Positions 50,669 through 60,600 of a DNA stretch of 60,600 bases are shown here, piece by piece. The DNA comes from Burkholderiaceae bacterium (GTDB lineage Bacteria > Pseudomonadota > Gammaproteobacteria > Burkholderiales > Burkholderiaceae_E), in NCBI GenBank assembly GCA_024637155.1, contig JAGXFR010000032.1, positions 1 through 60,600 on the forward strand. Reading direction: 5' to 3'. The number at the start of each line of letters is the position of its first letter. Position 1 is the first letter of the stretch. A program made the translations under genes and the position numbers. The notes beneath the pieces are model-generated. The model saw only the letters and a list, made by a program, of their open reading frames with translations. It did not search any database and was not told the origin of the DNA.

Positions 50669-51403
50669 CTACGGGGCGATGATCGCAGACTCGATACCCT
50701 TCGCCTTGAGCCGCGTGCGTGCCTGCTCGGCGGCCTCGCGGCTCGGGTACGGCCCCACCCGCACGCGGATGCGCTCCCCCTGCGGGGTGCGGATGCGTTC
50801 GGTGTACGCCTTGAGCCCGGCGTTGCGCGCGCGTGCCACCTGCTCGGCCGCACCCGTCGCGTTCGCGAACGCACCGATCTGCACGGCGTAGGCCGGTGCG
50901 GGGGAACCGGTGTTCGCCGCCGGCTTGGTTTCCGCGGGCGCTCGTTTCGACTCCGATGACAGCGTGGGGGGCGCGCTCGGCGCCGGCTTCGTTTCCACTC
51001 TCGCCGGCTTCGTCTCGACTCTGGCCGGTTTCGTCTCCGCTCTCGCCGGCTTCGCCTCGGCAGGCGCGGGTTTCGCCTCCACCGCTGCCGGCTTCTCGTC
51101 CACGGGTGCGGGGCCCTGCGAATGGGTCGGTGCCGCGGGCGCGTCTGCCCCGGGGGTCTGCGCGGCGCTGACGTCGGGCGCGTCCTTCGGATCGGGCGCC
51201 GTGACTCCCGCGCGCGGCTCACGGGGCTGAATTTCGACCTGCAATTCCTGAACGGGCCTGCGCGGCTCCGAGTCGAGCACCAGCGGCAGCACGACCGCCG
51301 CCGCGCCGGCCAGCACGATCGCGCCAAGCAACCGACGCCGGGCGCGCTTCTTTTCGTCTATGTCAGGTTCGGACGCCACGGCGTCGCGGTCGCGTATGGG
51401 CAT
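50669..51403 (-). CDS. SPOR-domain cell division protein (DedD-like)
   Basis: 244 residues. A charged N-terminus leads to one membrane helix (RRLLGAIVLAGAAAVVLPLVL), then an EPRRPVQELQVEIQPRE segment typical of DedD, a long Pro/Ala/Lys/Glu linker with heptad-like repeats (ETKPARV), and a C-terminal SPOR domain (YAVQIGAFANATGAAEQVARAR to the end). SPOR domains bind denuded septal peptidoglycan. The linker is coded by six units of a 21-bp tandem repeat. It starts one base after folC. Confidence 0.88.
   Translation of the reverse strand: MPIRDRDAVASEPDIDEKKRARRRLLGAIVLAGAAAVVLPLVLDSEPRRPVQELQVEIQPREPRAGVTAPDPKDAPDVSAAQTPGADAPAAPTHSQGPAPVDEKPAAVEAKPAPAEAKPARAETKPARVETKPARVETKPAPSAPPTLSSESKRAPAETKPAANTGSPAPAYAVQIGAFANATGAAEQVARARNAGLKAYTERIRTPQGERIRVRVGPYPSREAAEQARTRLKAKGIESAIIAP
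50982..51107 (-). repeat. 21-bp tandem repeat in the SPOR protein linker
   Basis: Six units start at 50982, 51003, 51024, 51045, 51066 and 51087; each begins GCCGGCTTCG or close to it. The unit length is a multiple of three, so gain or loss of units would lengthen or shorten the periplasmic linker by seven residues without breaking the frame. Confidence 0.8.
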
Positions 51404-51404
51404 G

Positions 51405-52775
51405 TCAGTTGGCGTCCGGGCACAGCAGTTCCTCGCGCTCGGCGAGGATGTCGGCCACGGTCAGAAAGGAACCGAACACGAGGATTCTATCATCGGGTGT
51501 GACCACCTGACGCGCCGCAGCAAGCCCGGCACGGGGACGGGGGTGCACCGAGACCGGATTCGCGCTCTCGGGACCGCGCTGCCGGGACCTGGCGCCGCGG
51601 CTTCCCGGGATTTCCGGGTACGCGGCGATGGCGCGCGCGAGTTCCGCCGCCGGCAACGCACGTTCCCCCGGCAGGTCGACGGCGAACCACCGCTCGATCC
51701 GGTGATGCAGCGGGGCGAGCACGCCGGCCAGGTCCTTGTCGGCCATGATGCCCAGCACGGCGCAGGTACGGCCCTGCTCCCCCAGTTCCTCGAGGTTGCG
51801 CGCGAGCTGGGTGGCAGCATGCGGGTTGTGCGCCACATCCAGGATCACCGTGGGGGCCCGCTCGATGATCTGGAAGCGTCCCGGGAGTTCCGCCGAGGCC
51901 AGCCCCGCACGAATCGCCGCCTCATCGACCGGCAGCAGAGCGCGCAGCGACTCGAGCGCCGCGATGGCGCCGAGCGCGTTGGACAGCTGGTTGGCGCCAC
52001 GCAGCGCGGGCAGCGGCAAGGCGTCGTAACGCCAATCCGGCCCCCAGCAGTTCCACCCTTGCGGCTGGACGGCGCAGCCGAAGTCCGCACCTTGGCGCTG
52101 CAGCCGCGCCCCGATCTCCTGCGCATGGGCGAGCAGGCTCGCCGGCGGCCGCGGGTCGACGCAGATCGCTGGCCGGCCCGGGCGATAGATGTGCGCCTTC
52201 TCCCACCCGATCGCCTCGCGCGTGGTGCCCAGCAGCGACGTGTGGTCGATGTCGATGCAGGTGACGAGCGCACAGTCGCTGTCGAACGCATTGACCGCAT
52301 CGAGGCGACCGCCCAGCCCGATCTCGAGGATCGCCACGTCCGGGCGAGCGTGCTGGAAGATGGACAGGATCGCCAGTGTCGTGAACTCGAAGTAGCTCAG
52401 CGAAATGGCGCCGCGCGCCGCCTCGACGCGCGCCAGATGATCGACGAGCGTGGCGTCATCGACGGATGCGCCGGCGAGCCGTGCGCGTTCGTTGAAGCGC
52501 ACCAGGTGCGGCGAGGTGTAGGTCGCCACGCGATATCCGGCTGCCGCGAGGACGGCCTCCAGCAGCGCGCAGGTCGACCCCTTGCCGTTGGTGCCGCCGA
52601 CGGTGATCACCGGACACGACAGATGCAGCCCGAGGCGACTGGCCACCTCCCCCACCCGGGCGAGTCCCATGTCGATTTGCTGCGGGTGCAGCCGCTCGAT
52701 GCGCGCCAGCCAGTCGGCCAGCGTGCCGGGGCGCAAACCGGCCCCGCACGGGGGCTCGTTCACGGCGCTGACCAC
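51405..52775 (-). CDS. folC: Bifunctional folylpolyglutamate/dihydrofolate synthase
   Basis: About 456 residues. The ATP loop is VITVGGTNGKGSTCALLEA; YTSPHLVRFNERARL, the VALLEIGLGGRLDAVNA-type segment and LDVAHNPHAA are FolC/Mur-ligase hallmarks. It adds glutamate to folates and forms dihydrofolate from dihydropteroate. There is no ATG near the start; GTG 52775 or GTG 52763 are the candidates, neither with a strong ribosome site. accD ends 25 bases upstream of the first. Confidence 0.94.
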   Translation of the reverse strand: MVSAVNEPPCGAGLRPGTLADWLARIERLHPQQIDMGLARVGEVASRLGLHLSCPVITVGGTNGKGSTCALLEAVLAAAGYRVATYTSPHLVRFNERARLAGASVDDATLVDHLARVEAARGAISLSYFEFTTLAILSIFQHARPDVAILEIGLGGRLDAVNAFDSDCALVTCIDIDHTSLLGTTREAIGWEKAHIYRPGRPAICVDPRPPASLLAHAQEIGARLQRQGADFGCAVQPQGWNCWGPDWRYDALPLPALRGANQLSNALGAIAALESLRALLPVDEAAIRAGLASAELPGRFQIIERAPTVILDVAHNPHAATQLARNLEELGEQGRTCAVLGIMADKDLAGVLAPLHHRIERWFAVDLPGERALPAAELARAIAAYPEIPGSRGARSRQRGPESANPVSVHPRPRAGLAAARQVVTPDDRILVFGSFLTVADILAEREELLCPDAN

Positions 52776-52800
52776 CGTTGGCTCGCGGCTTCGTCCGGAA

Positions 52801-53670
52801 TCAGGTGAGCGTGTCCGCAGACTGCCTGTGCAGCAGGGCGAGCAGCTGCGCGATCTCATCGCGCAGGTTGCGCCGGTCGACGATCATGTCGACTGCACCC
52901 TTGTCGATCAGGAATTCCGCGCGCTGGAATCCCTCGGGCAGCTTCTCGCGCACGGTTTGCTCGATCACGCGCGGACCGGCGAAACCGATCAGGGCCTTGG
53001 GCTCGGCGATCACCACGTCGCCGATGAAGGCGAAGCTCGCCGACACGCCGCCCATCGTCGGGTCGGTGAGCACCGAGATGTAGGGCAGGCGGGCTTCGGC
53101 CAGCTTGCGGAGCATCGCCGTGGTCTTGGCCATCTGCATCAGCGAGAACAATCCCTCCTGCATCCGCGCCCCACCCGAGGCGGCCACCGAAACGAAGGAG
53201 ACCCGCTGCTCGATCGCTGCCTGCACGCCGCGGGCGAAGCGCTCTCCGACCACCGACCCCATCGAACCACCCATGAAGTCGAACTCGAAGGCGGCGACGA
53301 TCACCGGCAGCGAGCGAATCGCTCCGCCCATGACCACCAGCGCGTCGGTCTCACCGGTCGTCTCGATTGCCTCGTGGAGCCGGTCGGGGTACTTGCGGCT
53401 GTCGCGAAACTTCAGCATATCGACCGGCAGCACCTCCTGCCCGATCTCGAATCGACCCTCGGGATCGAGCAGCGTGTCGATGCGCCGCCTGGCGTCGATA
53501 CGCATGTGATGCGCGCACTTGGGGCAGACATTGAGATTGGCTTCCAGGTCGGCGGTGTAGAGCGCGGCTTCGCATTCCCGGCACTTGACCCACACGCCCT
53601 CGGGAACCCGTTTGCCACCGGGCACGGAACGCTTGATCCGCGGCGGCAGCAGCTTGTCGAGCCAGCTCAT
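52801..53670 (-). CDS. accD: Acetyl-CoA carboxylase carboxyltransferase subunit beta
   Basis: 289 residues. The N-terminal zinc ribbon has four cysteines ([11 protein letters not shown] and NVCPKCAHH), followed by the carboxyltransferase core with [21 protein letters not shown] and [13 protein letters not shown]. Together with AccA it transfers CO2 from biotin to acetyl-CoA for fatty-acid synthesis. It lies between trpA (four bases away) and folC, which is a conserved order in many proteobacteria. Confidence 0.97.
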   Translation of the reverse strand: MSWLDKLLPPRIKRSVPGGKRVPEGVWVKCRECEAALYTADLEANLNVCPKCAHHMRIDARRRIDTLLDPEGRFEIGQEVLPVDMLKFRDSRKYPDRLHEAIETTGETDALVVMGGAIRSLPVIVAAFEFDFMGGSMGSVVGERFARGVQAAIEQRVSFVSVAASGGARMQEGLFSLMQMAKTTAMLRKLAEARLPYISVLTDPTMGGVSASFAFIGDVVIAEPKALIGFAGPRVIEQTVREKLPEGFQRAEFLIDKGAVDMIVDRRNLRDEIAQLLALLHRQSADTLT

Positions 53671-53674
53671 CTCG

Positions 53675-54478
53675 TCACCTTACCCGTTCGTCGAGTGCAT
53701 GCCGAATTCCGGCGATGAATTCCCCCGCCCGCGCCAGCGCCTGCCCGGGATCGCCGTCATCGATCACTTCGATCAGACGCGATCCGATCACCACCGCATC
53801 CGCGTGCGCGGCGAGTTCGCGCGCCGTGGCCGCGTCGCGAATGCCGAATCCTACGCCAACGGGCAGCGTCACCCGGGCCTTGATGCGGGCGAGCTGCGCA
53901 ATCACATCCGCCGTGTCGAGGTGCCCCGCTCCCGTGACACCGCGCAGGGACACGTAGTAGACATAGCCGCTGGCGAGCCGCGCCACGACGTCGATGCGCT
54001 CTTCGCCCGAGGTTGGTGCGAGCAGGTAGATCGGGTCGATCCCCAGCGCGCGGGACGCTGCGGCAAAGTCCGCCGATTCCTCGGGGGGATAGTCCACGAC
54101 CAGCACCCCGTCGACGCCGGCGCCCGCTGCCGCCTGGAGAAAGGCCGGGATGCCCATCCGCTCGATCGGGTTCGCGTATCCCATCAGCACCACCGGGGTC
54201 TCGGCATCGTCGGCACGGAAATCGCGCACGAATCCGAGCACGTCGTGGATGCCGATCCCGAGCGCAAGCGCGCGTTCGCTCGCACGCTGAACCACCGGTC
54301 CGTCGGCCATCGGGTCGGAGAACGGAACGCCCAGCTCGATTACGTCCGCGCCGCTGGCAACGAGCCGGTGCATCAGGGCGACGGTCGTGCCCCGCTCGGG
54401 ATACCCGGCGGTGACGTAGGGGATCAGCGCCGTGCGGCCCGCGACGCGCAGCTGCTCGAAGCGCGCGCGCATCCGCAC
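53675..54478 (-). CDS. trpA: Tryptophan synthase alpha chain
   Basis: About 267 residues. Landmarks are [15 protein letters not shown], the catalytic Glu in [15 protein letters not shown] and Asp in [22 protein letters not shown] and [16 protein letters not shown]. It releases indole from indole-3-glycerol phosphate. GTG 54478 is favoured because GGAGG stands five bases before it; the usual reading from a GTG at 54502 lacks such a site. It is separated from trpB by 41 bases. Confidence 0.96.
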   Translation of the reverse strand: MRMRARFEQLRVAGRTALIPYVTAGYPERGTTVALMHRLVASGADVIELGVPFSDPMADGPVVQRASERALALGIGIHDVLGFVRDFRADDAETPVVLMGYANPIERMGIPAFLQAAAGAGVDGVLVVDYPPEESADFAAASRALGIDPIYLLAPTSGEERIDVVARLASGYVYYVSLRGVTGAGHLDTADVIAQLARIKARVTLPVGVGFGIRDAATARELAAHADAVVIGSRLIEVIDDGDPGQALARAGEFIAGIRHALDERVR

Positions 54479-54519
54479 GCTCACCTCCGCTCTCCCCGGC
54501 ACCCTCGGTGCGGTCGCAT

Positions 54520-55715
<1,196 letters not shown>

Positions 55716-55719
<4 letters not shown>

Positions 55720-56390
55720 CGGGACTCCTCGCCGCGCGCGCCCGGCTGCGCCGCGCGCTGCGCGTCGGCCCGAAGGACCTCTTCAACAAATCGTGCCATC
55801 TTCTCGCTGTCCTTTTCCCTGGGGTCGGCGCCCTGGATGCCGCTGGAGACATCGACGCCCATCGGGGCGACCTGCAGGATGCCCTGCGCCACGTTGTGCG
55901 CGCCGAGGCCTCCCGCGAGGATCAGCGGTCGCGGGCGTTGCCGCGGAATCACCGACCAGTCGAAGCCCGTGCCGCTGCCACCGTAGCCTGCACTCCACGC
56001 ATCCGCGACGAAAGCCTCGGCGTCCGGAAACCGTGCGAAGGATTCTAGCAAATCACCCTGCGCGCGGACCCGCACCGCGCGCCAGTAGGAAATCCCCAGC
56101 GCGTGCGCCCGCGCGCAAGCCGCCGGATCCTCCTTGCCGTGGAACTGGATCGCATCGAGTCCCACGCGCCGATGCGTTTCGCCCAGCGCCGCTTCGCCAG
56201 GGTCGACGAAGAGTCCGACCACCGTGACGAAGGAAGGAACCCGCCGGCGCAGCGCCGCGGCCGCCTCGATCTCGAGAAAACGGGGACTCCCCGGATGGAA
56301 GACCAGACCGAGCACGTCGGCGCCGAGCGCCACCCCGGCGTCGACATCGCCCGGGCGCACCATCCCGCAGAACTTGATTCTCGTGCGCAT
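55716..56390 (-). CDS. trpF: Phosphoribosylanthranilate isomerase
   Basis: 224 residues, TIM barrel. The catalytic Cys is in [11 protein letters not shown]; the catalytic Asp lies in the SGTGFDWS segment and the phosphate site in [14 protein letters not shown] and VDVSSGIQ. It catalyses the third step of tryptophan synthesis. It follows truA by three bases. Confidence 0.96.
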
Positions 56391-56393
56391 CGT

Positions 56394-57197
56394 CTACTCC
56401 AGCGGCCCCGGGCCTTGCCACAGGGGCATCCCCGGTGGCGCCGGGGGCAATCCAAAGCGGGAATCGTACGTGACCGCCTGCAGATACAACCCCTCGGGCG
56501 AGAAGGTCGGTGCCGCCTGCCGCCGGTCGCGCCCGCAGAGCAGTTCGCCGATCCACTCCTCGGGGTGACGGCCGGTCCCGACATAAACGAGCGATCCGAC
56601 GATATTGCGCACCATGTGGTGCAGAAAGGCGTTGCCCTCGAAGCGGATCGCGACGAGCGGGCCGGACTCCTCGATGGCGAGGACATCGATCCGGCGCACC
56701 GGCGTCTTGGCCTGGCACTGCGAGGATCGAAAGGCCGAGAAATCGTGCTCGCCGAGCAGGCGCGCCGCCGCGGCACGCATGGCCGCAAGGTCCAGATCGC
56801 GGAACACCCACCCGGCCCTCCCGACCCACAGCGGGTGGCGCACGGAGGCGCGATGAATCAGGTAGACATAGCGCCGCGCGCGCGCGCTGAAGCGGGCGTG
56901 GAACTCGGCGGCGACCTCCTGCGCGTGCAGCACGGCCACGGAGTCCGGCAGGTGCGCGTTGGTTCCGCGCACCCAGGCATGGAGGGGACGCACGACATCG
57001 GTGTCGAAGTGCACGACCTGTCCGGTCGCGTGCACCCCGGTGTCCGTCCGACCCGCGCAGGTGACGCGCACCACGTGCCCTGTCAGCGCCGCGAGCGCGG
57101 CTTCGAGCGCGTCCTGAACGGCACCGCCACCGGGCTGCGTCTGCCAGCCCGAGAACCGGCGTCCGTCATAGCCGAGGATCAGGGCGATTCGTTTCAC
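56394..57197 (-). CDS. truA: tRNA pseudouridine(38-40) synthase
   Basis: About 267 residues. The catalytic Asp is in CAGRTDTGVHATGQVVHFDT, and YDGRRFSGWQTQPGG, RYVYLIHR and FLHHMVRNIVGSLVYVG complete the TruA pattern. It modifies the anticodon arm of many tRNAs. GTG 57197 is the likely start; a TTG at 57206 lies within the T-run of the fimV terminator. The start is therefore 7 bases from a terminator. Confidence 0.95.
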   Translation of the reverse strand: MKRIALILGYDGRRFSGWQTQPGGGAVQDALEAALAALTGHVVRVTCAGRTDTGVHATGQVVHFDTDVVRPLHAWVRGTNAHLPDSVAVLHAQEVAAEFHARFSARARRYVYLIHRASVRHPLWVGRAGWVFRDLDLAAMRAAAARLLGEHDFSAFRSSQCQAKTPVRRIDVLAIEESGPLVAIRFEGNAFLHHMVRNIVGSLVYVGTGRHPEEWIGELLCGRDRRQAAPTFSPEGLYLQAVTYDSRFGLPPAPPGMPLWQGPGPLE

Positions 57198-57203
57198 GAT
57201 GGC

Positions 57204-57236
57204 CAAAAAAAGTGCGGGAAAGCAATGCTTTCCCGC
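57204..57236 (-). terminator. Intrinsic terminator T2 after fimV
   Basis: Read on the minus strand, GCGGGAAAGCA and TGCTTTCCCGC (57236-57214) form an 11-bp stem with only one central base, followed by AC and seven Ts (57211-57205). It is one of the strongest terminators of the window, and its T-run ends seven bases before the truA GTG. Confidence 0.85.
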
Positions 57237-57244
57237 TCTCCGGC

Positions 57245-57285
57245 AAAAAACCCGACCCGCTTGCCGCGCCAGGCGGCAGTGCGGG
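57245..57285 (-). terminator. Intrinsic terminator T1 after fimV
   Basis: On the minus strand, CCCGC-AC-TGCCGC pairs with GCGGCA-A-GCGGG around CTGGC (57285-57256), followed by TCGGG and six Ts (57250-57245). It lies eight bases after the fimV stop and directly ahead of T2. Confidence 0.8.
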
Positions 57286-57293
57286 CCCCGCGA

Positions 57294-59930
57294 TCAGCCC
57301 AGCCGCGCCAGGATCTCCCGCGCCTTCTCCTGCTGAGCCGAATCACCGCCCGCGACGACTTCCTCGAGCAATTCGCGGGCGCCTTCCTTGTCGCCGATCT
57401 CCTCGTAGGCACCGGCCAGGTCCAGCTTGGTCGCGATCTCCTGCCAGCGCTCGGCGTCCCCATCGACCGGCTTGGTCACCGTGTCGAGGCTCAGGTCCAG
57501 CCCGATCGAGGAAAGGTCGACGCGCGGCGACTCGACTTCGGCCGGTCCGCGCAGGGTCTCGAACGAGGGGATTTCGACGTCGAAGTCGTCGAGATCCGCG
57601 ATCGCGTCCGGTTCCGCCGACTTGCCCAGATCGAGCGAGGGCAAATCGACACGACCCTCGAGCGCATTCTCCAGACTCGATTCCGCACGCGACGGTGCCG
57701 CCGTCGCAGCGCTCTCCTGCAGGCGATCGCCGGCCCGGCCCACGGTCGTGTCGGGCTCGAGATCCAGGTCGAAATCCAGGTCGGCAGCGCCCTCATCCGG
57801 TGCCAGCGCGGACACATCCGCCGGTGCCGCGGGGGGCGCCTTGGCGATCGTGGTCGGCGGCTCCTGCGGGGTGAAGATCGCCGTATCCATGCCCAGCGTT
57901 TGCTCGGCCGGCTCCTGCCCAGTGTACATCGGATTGGTGGGATCGATCGACAGGCCGAGCATCACCACCTTCGGCCATTCCTCGTTCTGCCCGCCGGTCG
58001 TCGCGACCATTTCTTCGGCAAGCGCCGAGAACCCGGCAACGTCCTTGCGTCCGGCGAGAATCTCGAGCAGCTTCAGGCGAATCGCCTGACGGGTCGGCTG
58101 CTTGGCAAGCGCCTCGCGCAGGATTTCCTCGGCCTGCGCCTCGCGCCCGTAGGCAATGTACACTTCCGCCTCGGCGATCGGATCGACCTCGGTCGAATGA
58201 ACGTCGAGCCCGGTGGTATTGCGCATGCTGCTTGCGAACAGGCTCTCATCCGTGTCGACGCTCTGCCCGCCGGTCGCACCAAAGAGCGAGTTCGCGCTGA
58301 ATGCGTCCGACGAAACCAGGCTGTCCTCGAAGCGCTCGACGCCCTTGCGCCGACGCCGCAGGTACCACGCGTAGAAGCCGCCCGCCAGCGCCAGACCGCC
58401 CAATCCGGGCAGCAGCAGCGGGTTGTCGAGCAACTCGTCGAAGAATCCGGGCATCGCCGTCGCCGGAGCCGGAGTCGGCGGCTTCGGGGCCACCACCGGC
58501 TCGACCGGCTTGGCGGCTTGCACCTCCGGCGCCGGTGTCGGCGCGGGAGCCACTTCCGCAGGGGCCGCGCCGGCAGCGGGGACCGGCGGTGCTGCGACCG
58601 GCGCCTGTGCCATCGTCGGCGGCGCCGCCGGGACGGCCGGCACCACCGCGGCGCCGGGCGTGATCGCTCCAACGGCCGTCTTGCCCGCCAACTTCGCTTC
58701 GGCGAGCTGGCGCTCGAGGTCCGCAAGCTGCCGGTTCTTGAGTTCGAGCAGTTTCTGCAGATCGTTGACGTTGCGCTCGAGATCGGTCATCCGCGACTGC
58801 GCCTCGCGCAGCGCGGCGTCGGTTGCGACGCGCGCCTCGGCTGCCTGCTGTCCCGTCTGGGTGCCGACCTGCCCCGCAGGCGCGCCGGCAGGGCCCGCCT
58901 TGGCGCCCGGCGCCGCGACAGCGGTATCGCCCTTCGAGAGCCTGAGCTGGTCACCGGGGGCCGCCGGGGGCCGTTCCTCGGCCTTCGGCGAGATCGCGCC
59001 CGCAGCCGCCTGGCCGGTCTTCGCTGCGGGAATCTCACCCGCCGCCTCGGCCAGCCTGGCCCGATACGCTTCAAATTCGCGAACGGTGGAGCGAATTTCG
59101 CGACGCGCCGCCACCGGGTCGATGGCGACCGTGGTCGCCGCATCGGGCACCTTCAGGGTGCGTCCGGAATACATCTGATGGGGGCTGCCGAAGAAGGCGT
59201 CCGGGTTGGCCCGGTACAGCGAAATGATCGTCTGGTCGAGGTTGGCCGCCGGGGGCTTCACGGTCGCGGCAATGCTCGCCAGCGTGTCGCCACGCTGGAT
59301 CTCGATGGCAGCCGGGGGCCTCGCTCTCGCCGTAGCTGGCGCGACGGGCGCCACCGGAGGCAGCGGAACCGGCGGCGGCGCGGCGCTCGCGGTGGACGGG
59401 GCCGTGCCGGGCGCCGCTGGTGCGCCCGCGCGCACGGCGGGAGTCCGCACGCCGGCCGTATCCACGGCATCCGTCTTGCCCATCCGCAGCTCCGGCGGAT
59501 CGAGCAGGAAGGTGTATTCGCGCAGGAGTCGCCCGCTCGCCCAGTTCAGTTCGACGAGCAGGTCGACGAAGGCCTCGTTGACCGGGCGGGTCGAGGTGAT
59601 CGTCAACACCGGGCGGCCATCCGCGCGGCGACCGATCGCCAAGCGGAAGCTCGACACGACCGGGTTGTATTCAAGGCCCGCCTGGCGGAATGCGTCGGGC
59701 GGCGCAACACGCGCCGTGACGCTCGTGGCCTCCTCGCGGCTCAGCGCCGTGATCTCGACCTCGGCCTGCAGGGGCTGCCCGAGCGCCGACTGGACGGTCA
59801 GTCGCCCCAGCCCGGCCGCGCCGGCAGGCGCGCAGAAGCCCGCCGCCAAGGCCAGCGACACGGCAACCGCGAGTGCTTTCGGCCGGGCCGAGAAGCTGGA
59901 ATTCAGAGCTTTGTAGATCCGCGCAGACAC
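57294..59930 (-). CDS. fimV: FimV-like pilus/motility assembly protein
   Basis: About 878 residues from GTG 59930, which has GGGGGAA upstream. A signal peptide ends near PAGAAGLGR, then the FimV N-terminal domain (LTVQSALGQPLQAEVEI), a LysM peptidoglycan-binding motif (IQRGDTLASIAATV; QMYSGRTLKVPD), a coiled coil (LERNVNDLQKLLELKNRQLADLERQLAEA), Pro/Ala-rich linkers, one membrane helix (LPGLGGLALAGGFYAWYLRRRR) and an acidic cytoplasmic part with a FimV C-terminal TPR motif (WQEIATKLDLAGAYEEIGDKEGARELLEEVV). It supports type IV pili, polarity and c-di-GMP/cAMP signalling. The position after asd is typical. Confidence 0.93.
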   Translation of the reverse strand: MSARIYKALNSSFSARPKALAVAVSLALAAGFCAPAGAAGLGRLTVQSALGQPLQAEVEITALSREEATSVTARVAPPDAFRQAGLEYNPVVSSFRLAIGRRADGRPVLTITSTRPVNEAFVDLLVELNWASGRLLREYTFLLDPPELRMGKTDAVDTAGVRTPAVRAGAPAAPGTAPSTASAAPPPVPLPPVAPVAPATARARPPAAIEIQRGDTLASIAATVKPPAANLDQTIISLYRANPDAFFGSPHQMYSGRTLKVPDAATTVAIDPVAARREIRSTVREFEAYRARLAEAAGEIPAAKTGQAAAGAISPKAEERPPAAPGDQLRLSKGDTAVAAPGAKAGPAGAPAGQVGTQTGQQAAEARVATDAALREAQSRMTDLERNVNDLQKLLELKNRQLADLERQLAEAKLAGKTAVGAITPGAAVVPAVPAAPPTMAQAPVAAPPVPAAGAAPAEVAPAPTPAPEVQAAKPVEPVVAPKPPTPAPATAMPGFFDELLDNPLLLPGLGGLALAGGFYAWYLRRRRKGVERFEDSLVSSDAFSANSLFGATGGQSVDTDESLFASSMRNTTGLDVHSTEVDPIAEAEVYIAYGREAQAEEILREALAKQPTRQAIRLKLLEILAGRKDVAGFSALAEEMVATTGGQNEEWPKVVMLGLSIDPTNPMYTGQEPAEQTLGMDTAIFTPQEPPTTIAKAPPAAPADVSALAPDEGAADLDFDLDLEPDTTVGRAGDRLQESAATAAPSRAESSLENALEGRVDLPSLDLGKSAEPDAIADLDDFDVEIPSFETLRGPAEVESPRVDLSSIGLDLSLDTVTKPVDGDAERWQEIATKLDLAGAYEEIGDKEGARELLEEVVAGGDSAQQEKAREILARLG

Positions 59931-60042
59931 GGCTTCCCCCCAAGGACTTCTCGACATTTCGAGGCTAGCATCAGCGACTTGCGGGTGCAAGCTAAAGGAC
60001 AGTCGAAGGTTCCAGAATGTCGCCGCCGACCGACGAACGGCC

Positions 60043-60600
60043 TTATTCCATCAAAATCCGCAGCATCCGACGCAGCGGCTCGGCCGCTCCCCAGAGCAAC
60101 TGGTCACCCACGGTGAACGCGCTCAGGTATTCGGGACCCATCGCCAGCTTGCGCAGCCGGCCCACCGGAATCGTCAGCTTGCCCGTCACCGCGGCCGGGC
60201 TGAGTTCGCGGATGCTCTCGTCGCGGCGATTCGGAACCAGCCGCACCCACTCGTTGCCGCCGGCGACGATTTCCTCGATTTCGGTCAGCGGCACCTTGCC
60301 GCGCAGCTTGATGGTCAGCGCCTGGCTGTGGCAGCGCATCGCGCCGATGCGCACGCACAGGCTCTCAACCGGGATATGTCCGGGTCCCTCCGCGGGCAGC
60401 CCGAGAATCTTGTTGCATTCGGCACCGCCCTTCCACTCTTCGCGCGAGGTGCCGTTGCCCAGGTCCTTGTCGATCCAGGGGATCAGACTGCCCGCCAGCG
60501 GAACCCCGAAGTTCTCGACCGGGAACTCCGGCGAAAGCAGGGCCTGCGCCACCTTGCGATCGATCTCGAGAATCGCCGAGCGCGGGTTCGCGAGCAGCGG
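60043..60600 (-). CDS. asd: Aspartate-semialdehyde dehydrogenase, C-terminal part
   Basis: The gene runs off the right end; the readable frame continues to the last base and ends at 60043. Visible are [16 protein letters not shown], the catalytic His in [16 protein letters not shown] and [23 protein letters not shown], the C-terminus of the E. coli-type enzyme. It makes aspartate semialdehyde for lysine, threonine and methionine, thus supplying DapA and the MetZ pathway. The catalytic Cys lies outside the window. Confidence 0.95.
   Translation of the reverse strand, partial: PLLANPRSAILEIDRKVAQALLSPEFPVENFGVPLAGSLIPWIDKDLGNGTSREEWKGGAECNKILGLPAEGPGHIPVESLCVRIGAMRCHSQALTIKLRGKVPLTEIEEIVAGGNEWVRLVPNRRDESIRELSPAAVTGKLTIPVGRLRKLAMGPEYLSAFTVGDQLLWGAAEPLRRMLRILME

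Noticed and set aside
57204..57285. T1/T2 as a classic trp attenuator
   Set aside because: No short leader peptide with tandem Trp codons lies before the hairpins, and they directly follow the fimV stop.

Overview
The window is a GC-rich chromosomal stretch with almost no spare DNA and no tRNA, rRNA, phage, transposase or CRISPR. Gene content and order point to a betaproteobacterium: asd-fimV-truA-trpF-trpB-trpA-accD-folC-SPOR-cvpA-purF-metZ, pyrG-kdsA-eno-ftsB, dapA-bamC-MBL hydrolase, and PHP-YciO-M50 protease-trpS are all arrangements familiar from that class. I cannot place it to genus.

Left part (1-29,200): the tail of an inositol monophosphatase gene (suhB type); two tandem, highly similar SLC13-type permeases with TrkA-C domains, each behind a copy of the same upstream element; a GlcG/HbpS-like protein; mutS; a SlyD-type FKBP; a small Ala-rich lipoprotein with its own promoter and terminator; an MBL hydrolase-bamC-dapA operon; a methyltransferase divergent from a PAS/GAF/GGDEF/EAL protein; a trpS-containing minus-strand operon ending in an alpha/beta hydrolase; an acyl-CoA synthetase; the pyrG-kdsA-DUF1330-eno-ftsB operon divergent from scoAB; a thioesterase; and ETF-ubiquinone oxidoreductase.

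Middle (29,200-46,620): a glycine-rich RRM protein with a structured leader, then lexA-imuA-imuB behind a near-consensus LexA box. The third mutasome gene, dnaE2, is not in this operon. It lies about 10 kb further on behind its own LexA box, which almost touches its start codon. Between them sits a glycerol-3-phosphate module (glpD, glpK, ugpQ, ugpC, ugpE, ugpA, ugpB), with a DksA-like protein, a DMT exporter and a MAPEG protein. This module imports and hydrolyses glycerophosphodiesters, phosphorylates glycerol and oxidises glycerol-3-phosphate into the quinone pool.

Between dnaE2 and metZ (46,625-47,357) lies the most unusual DNA of the window: about 730 bp without a convincing gene, built from two diverged, inverted copies of a roughly 230-bp structured element, bordered by short direct repeats.

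Right part (47,358-60,600): a long minus-strand cluster reading asd, fimV, truA, trpF, trpB, trpA, accD, folC, SPOR protein, cvpA, purF, metZ. Two back-to-back intrinsic terminators close fimV immediately before truA, so how the truA-trp genes are transcribed is an open question. Many genes here are translationally coupled or use GTG/TTG starts (bamC, yciO, ugpQ, trpA, kdsA, lexA), and one transporter may start at CTG.
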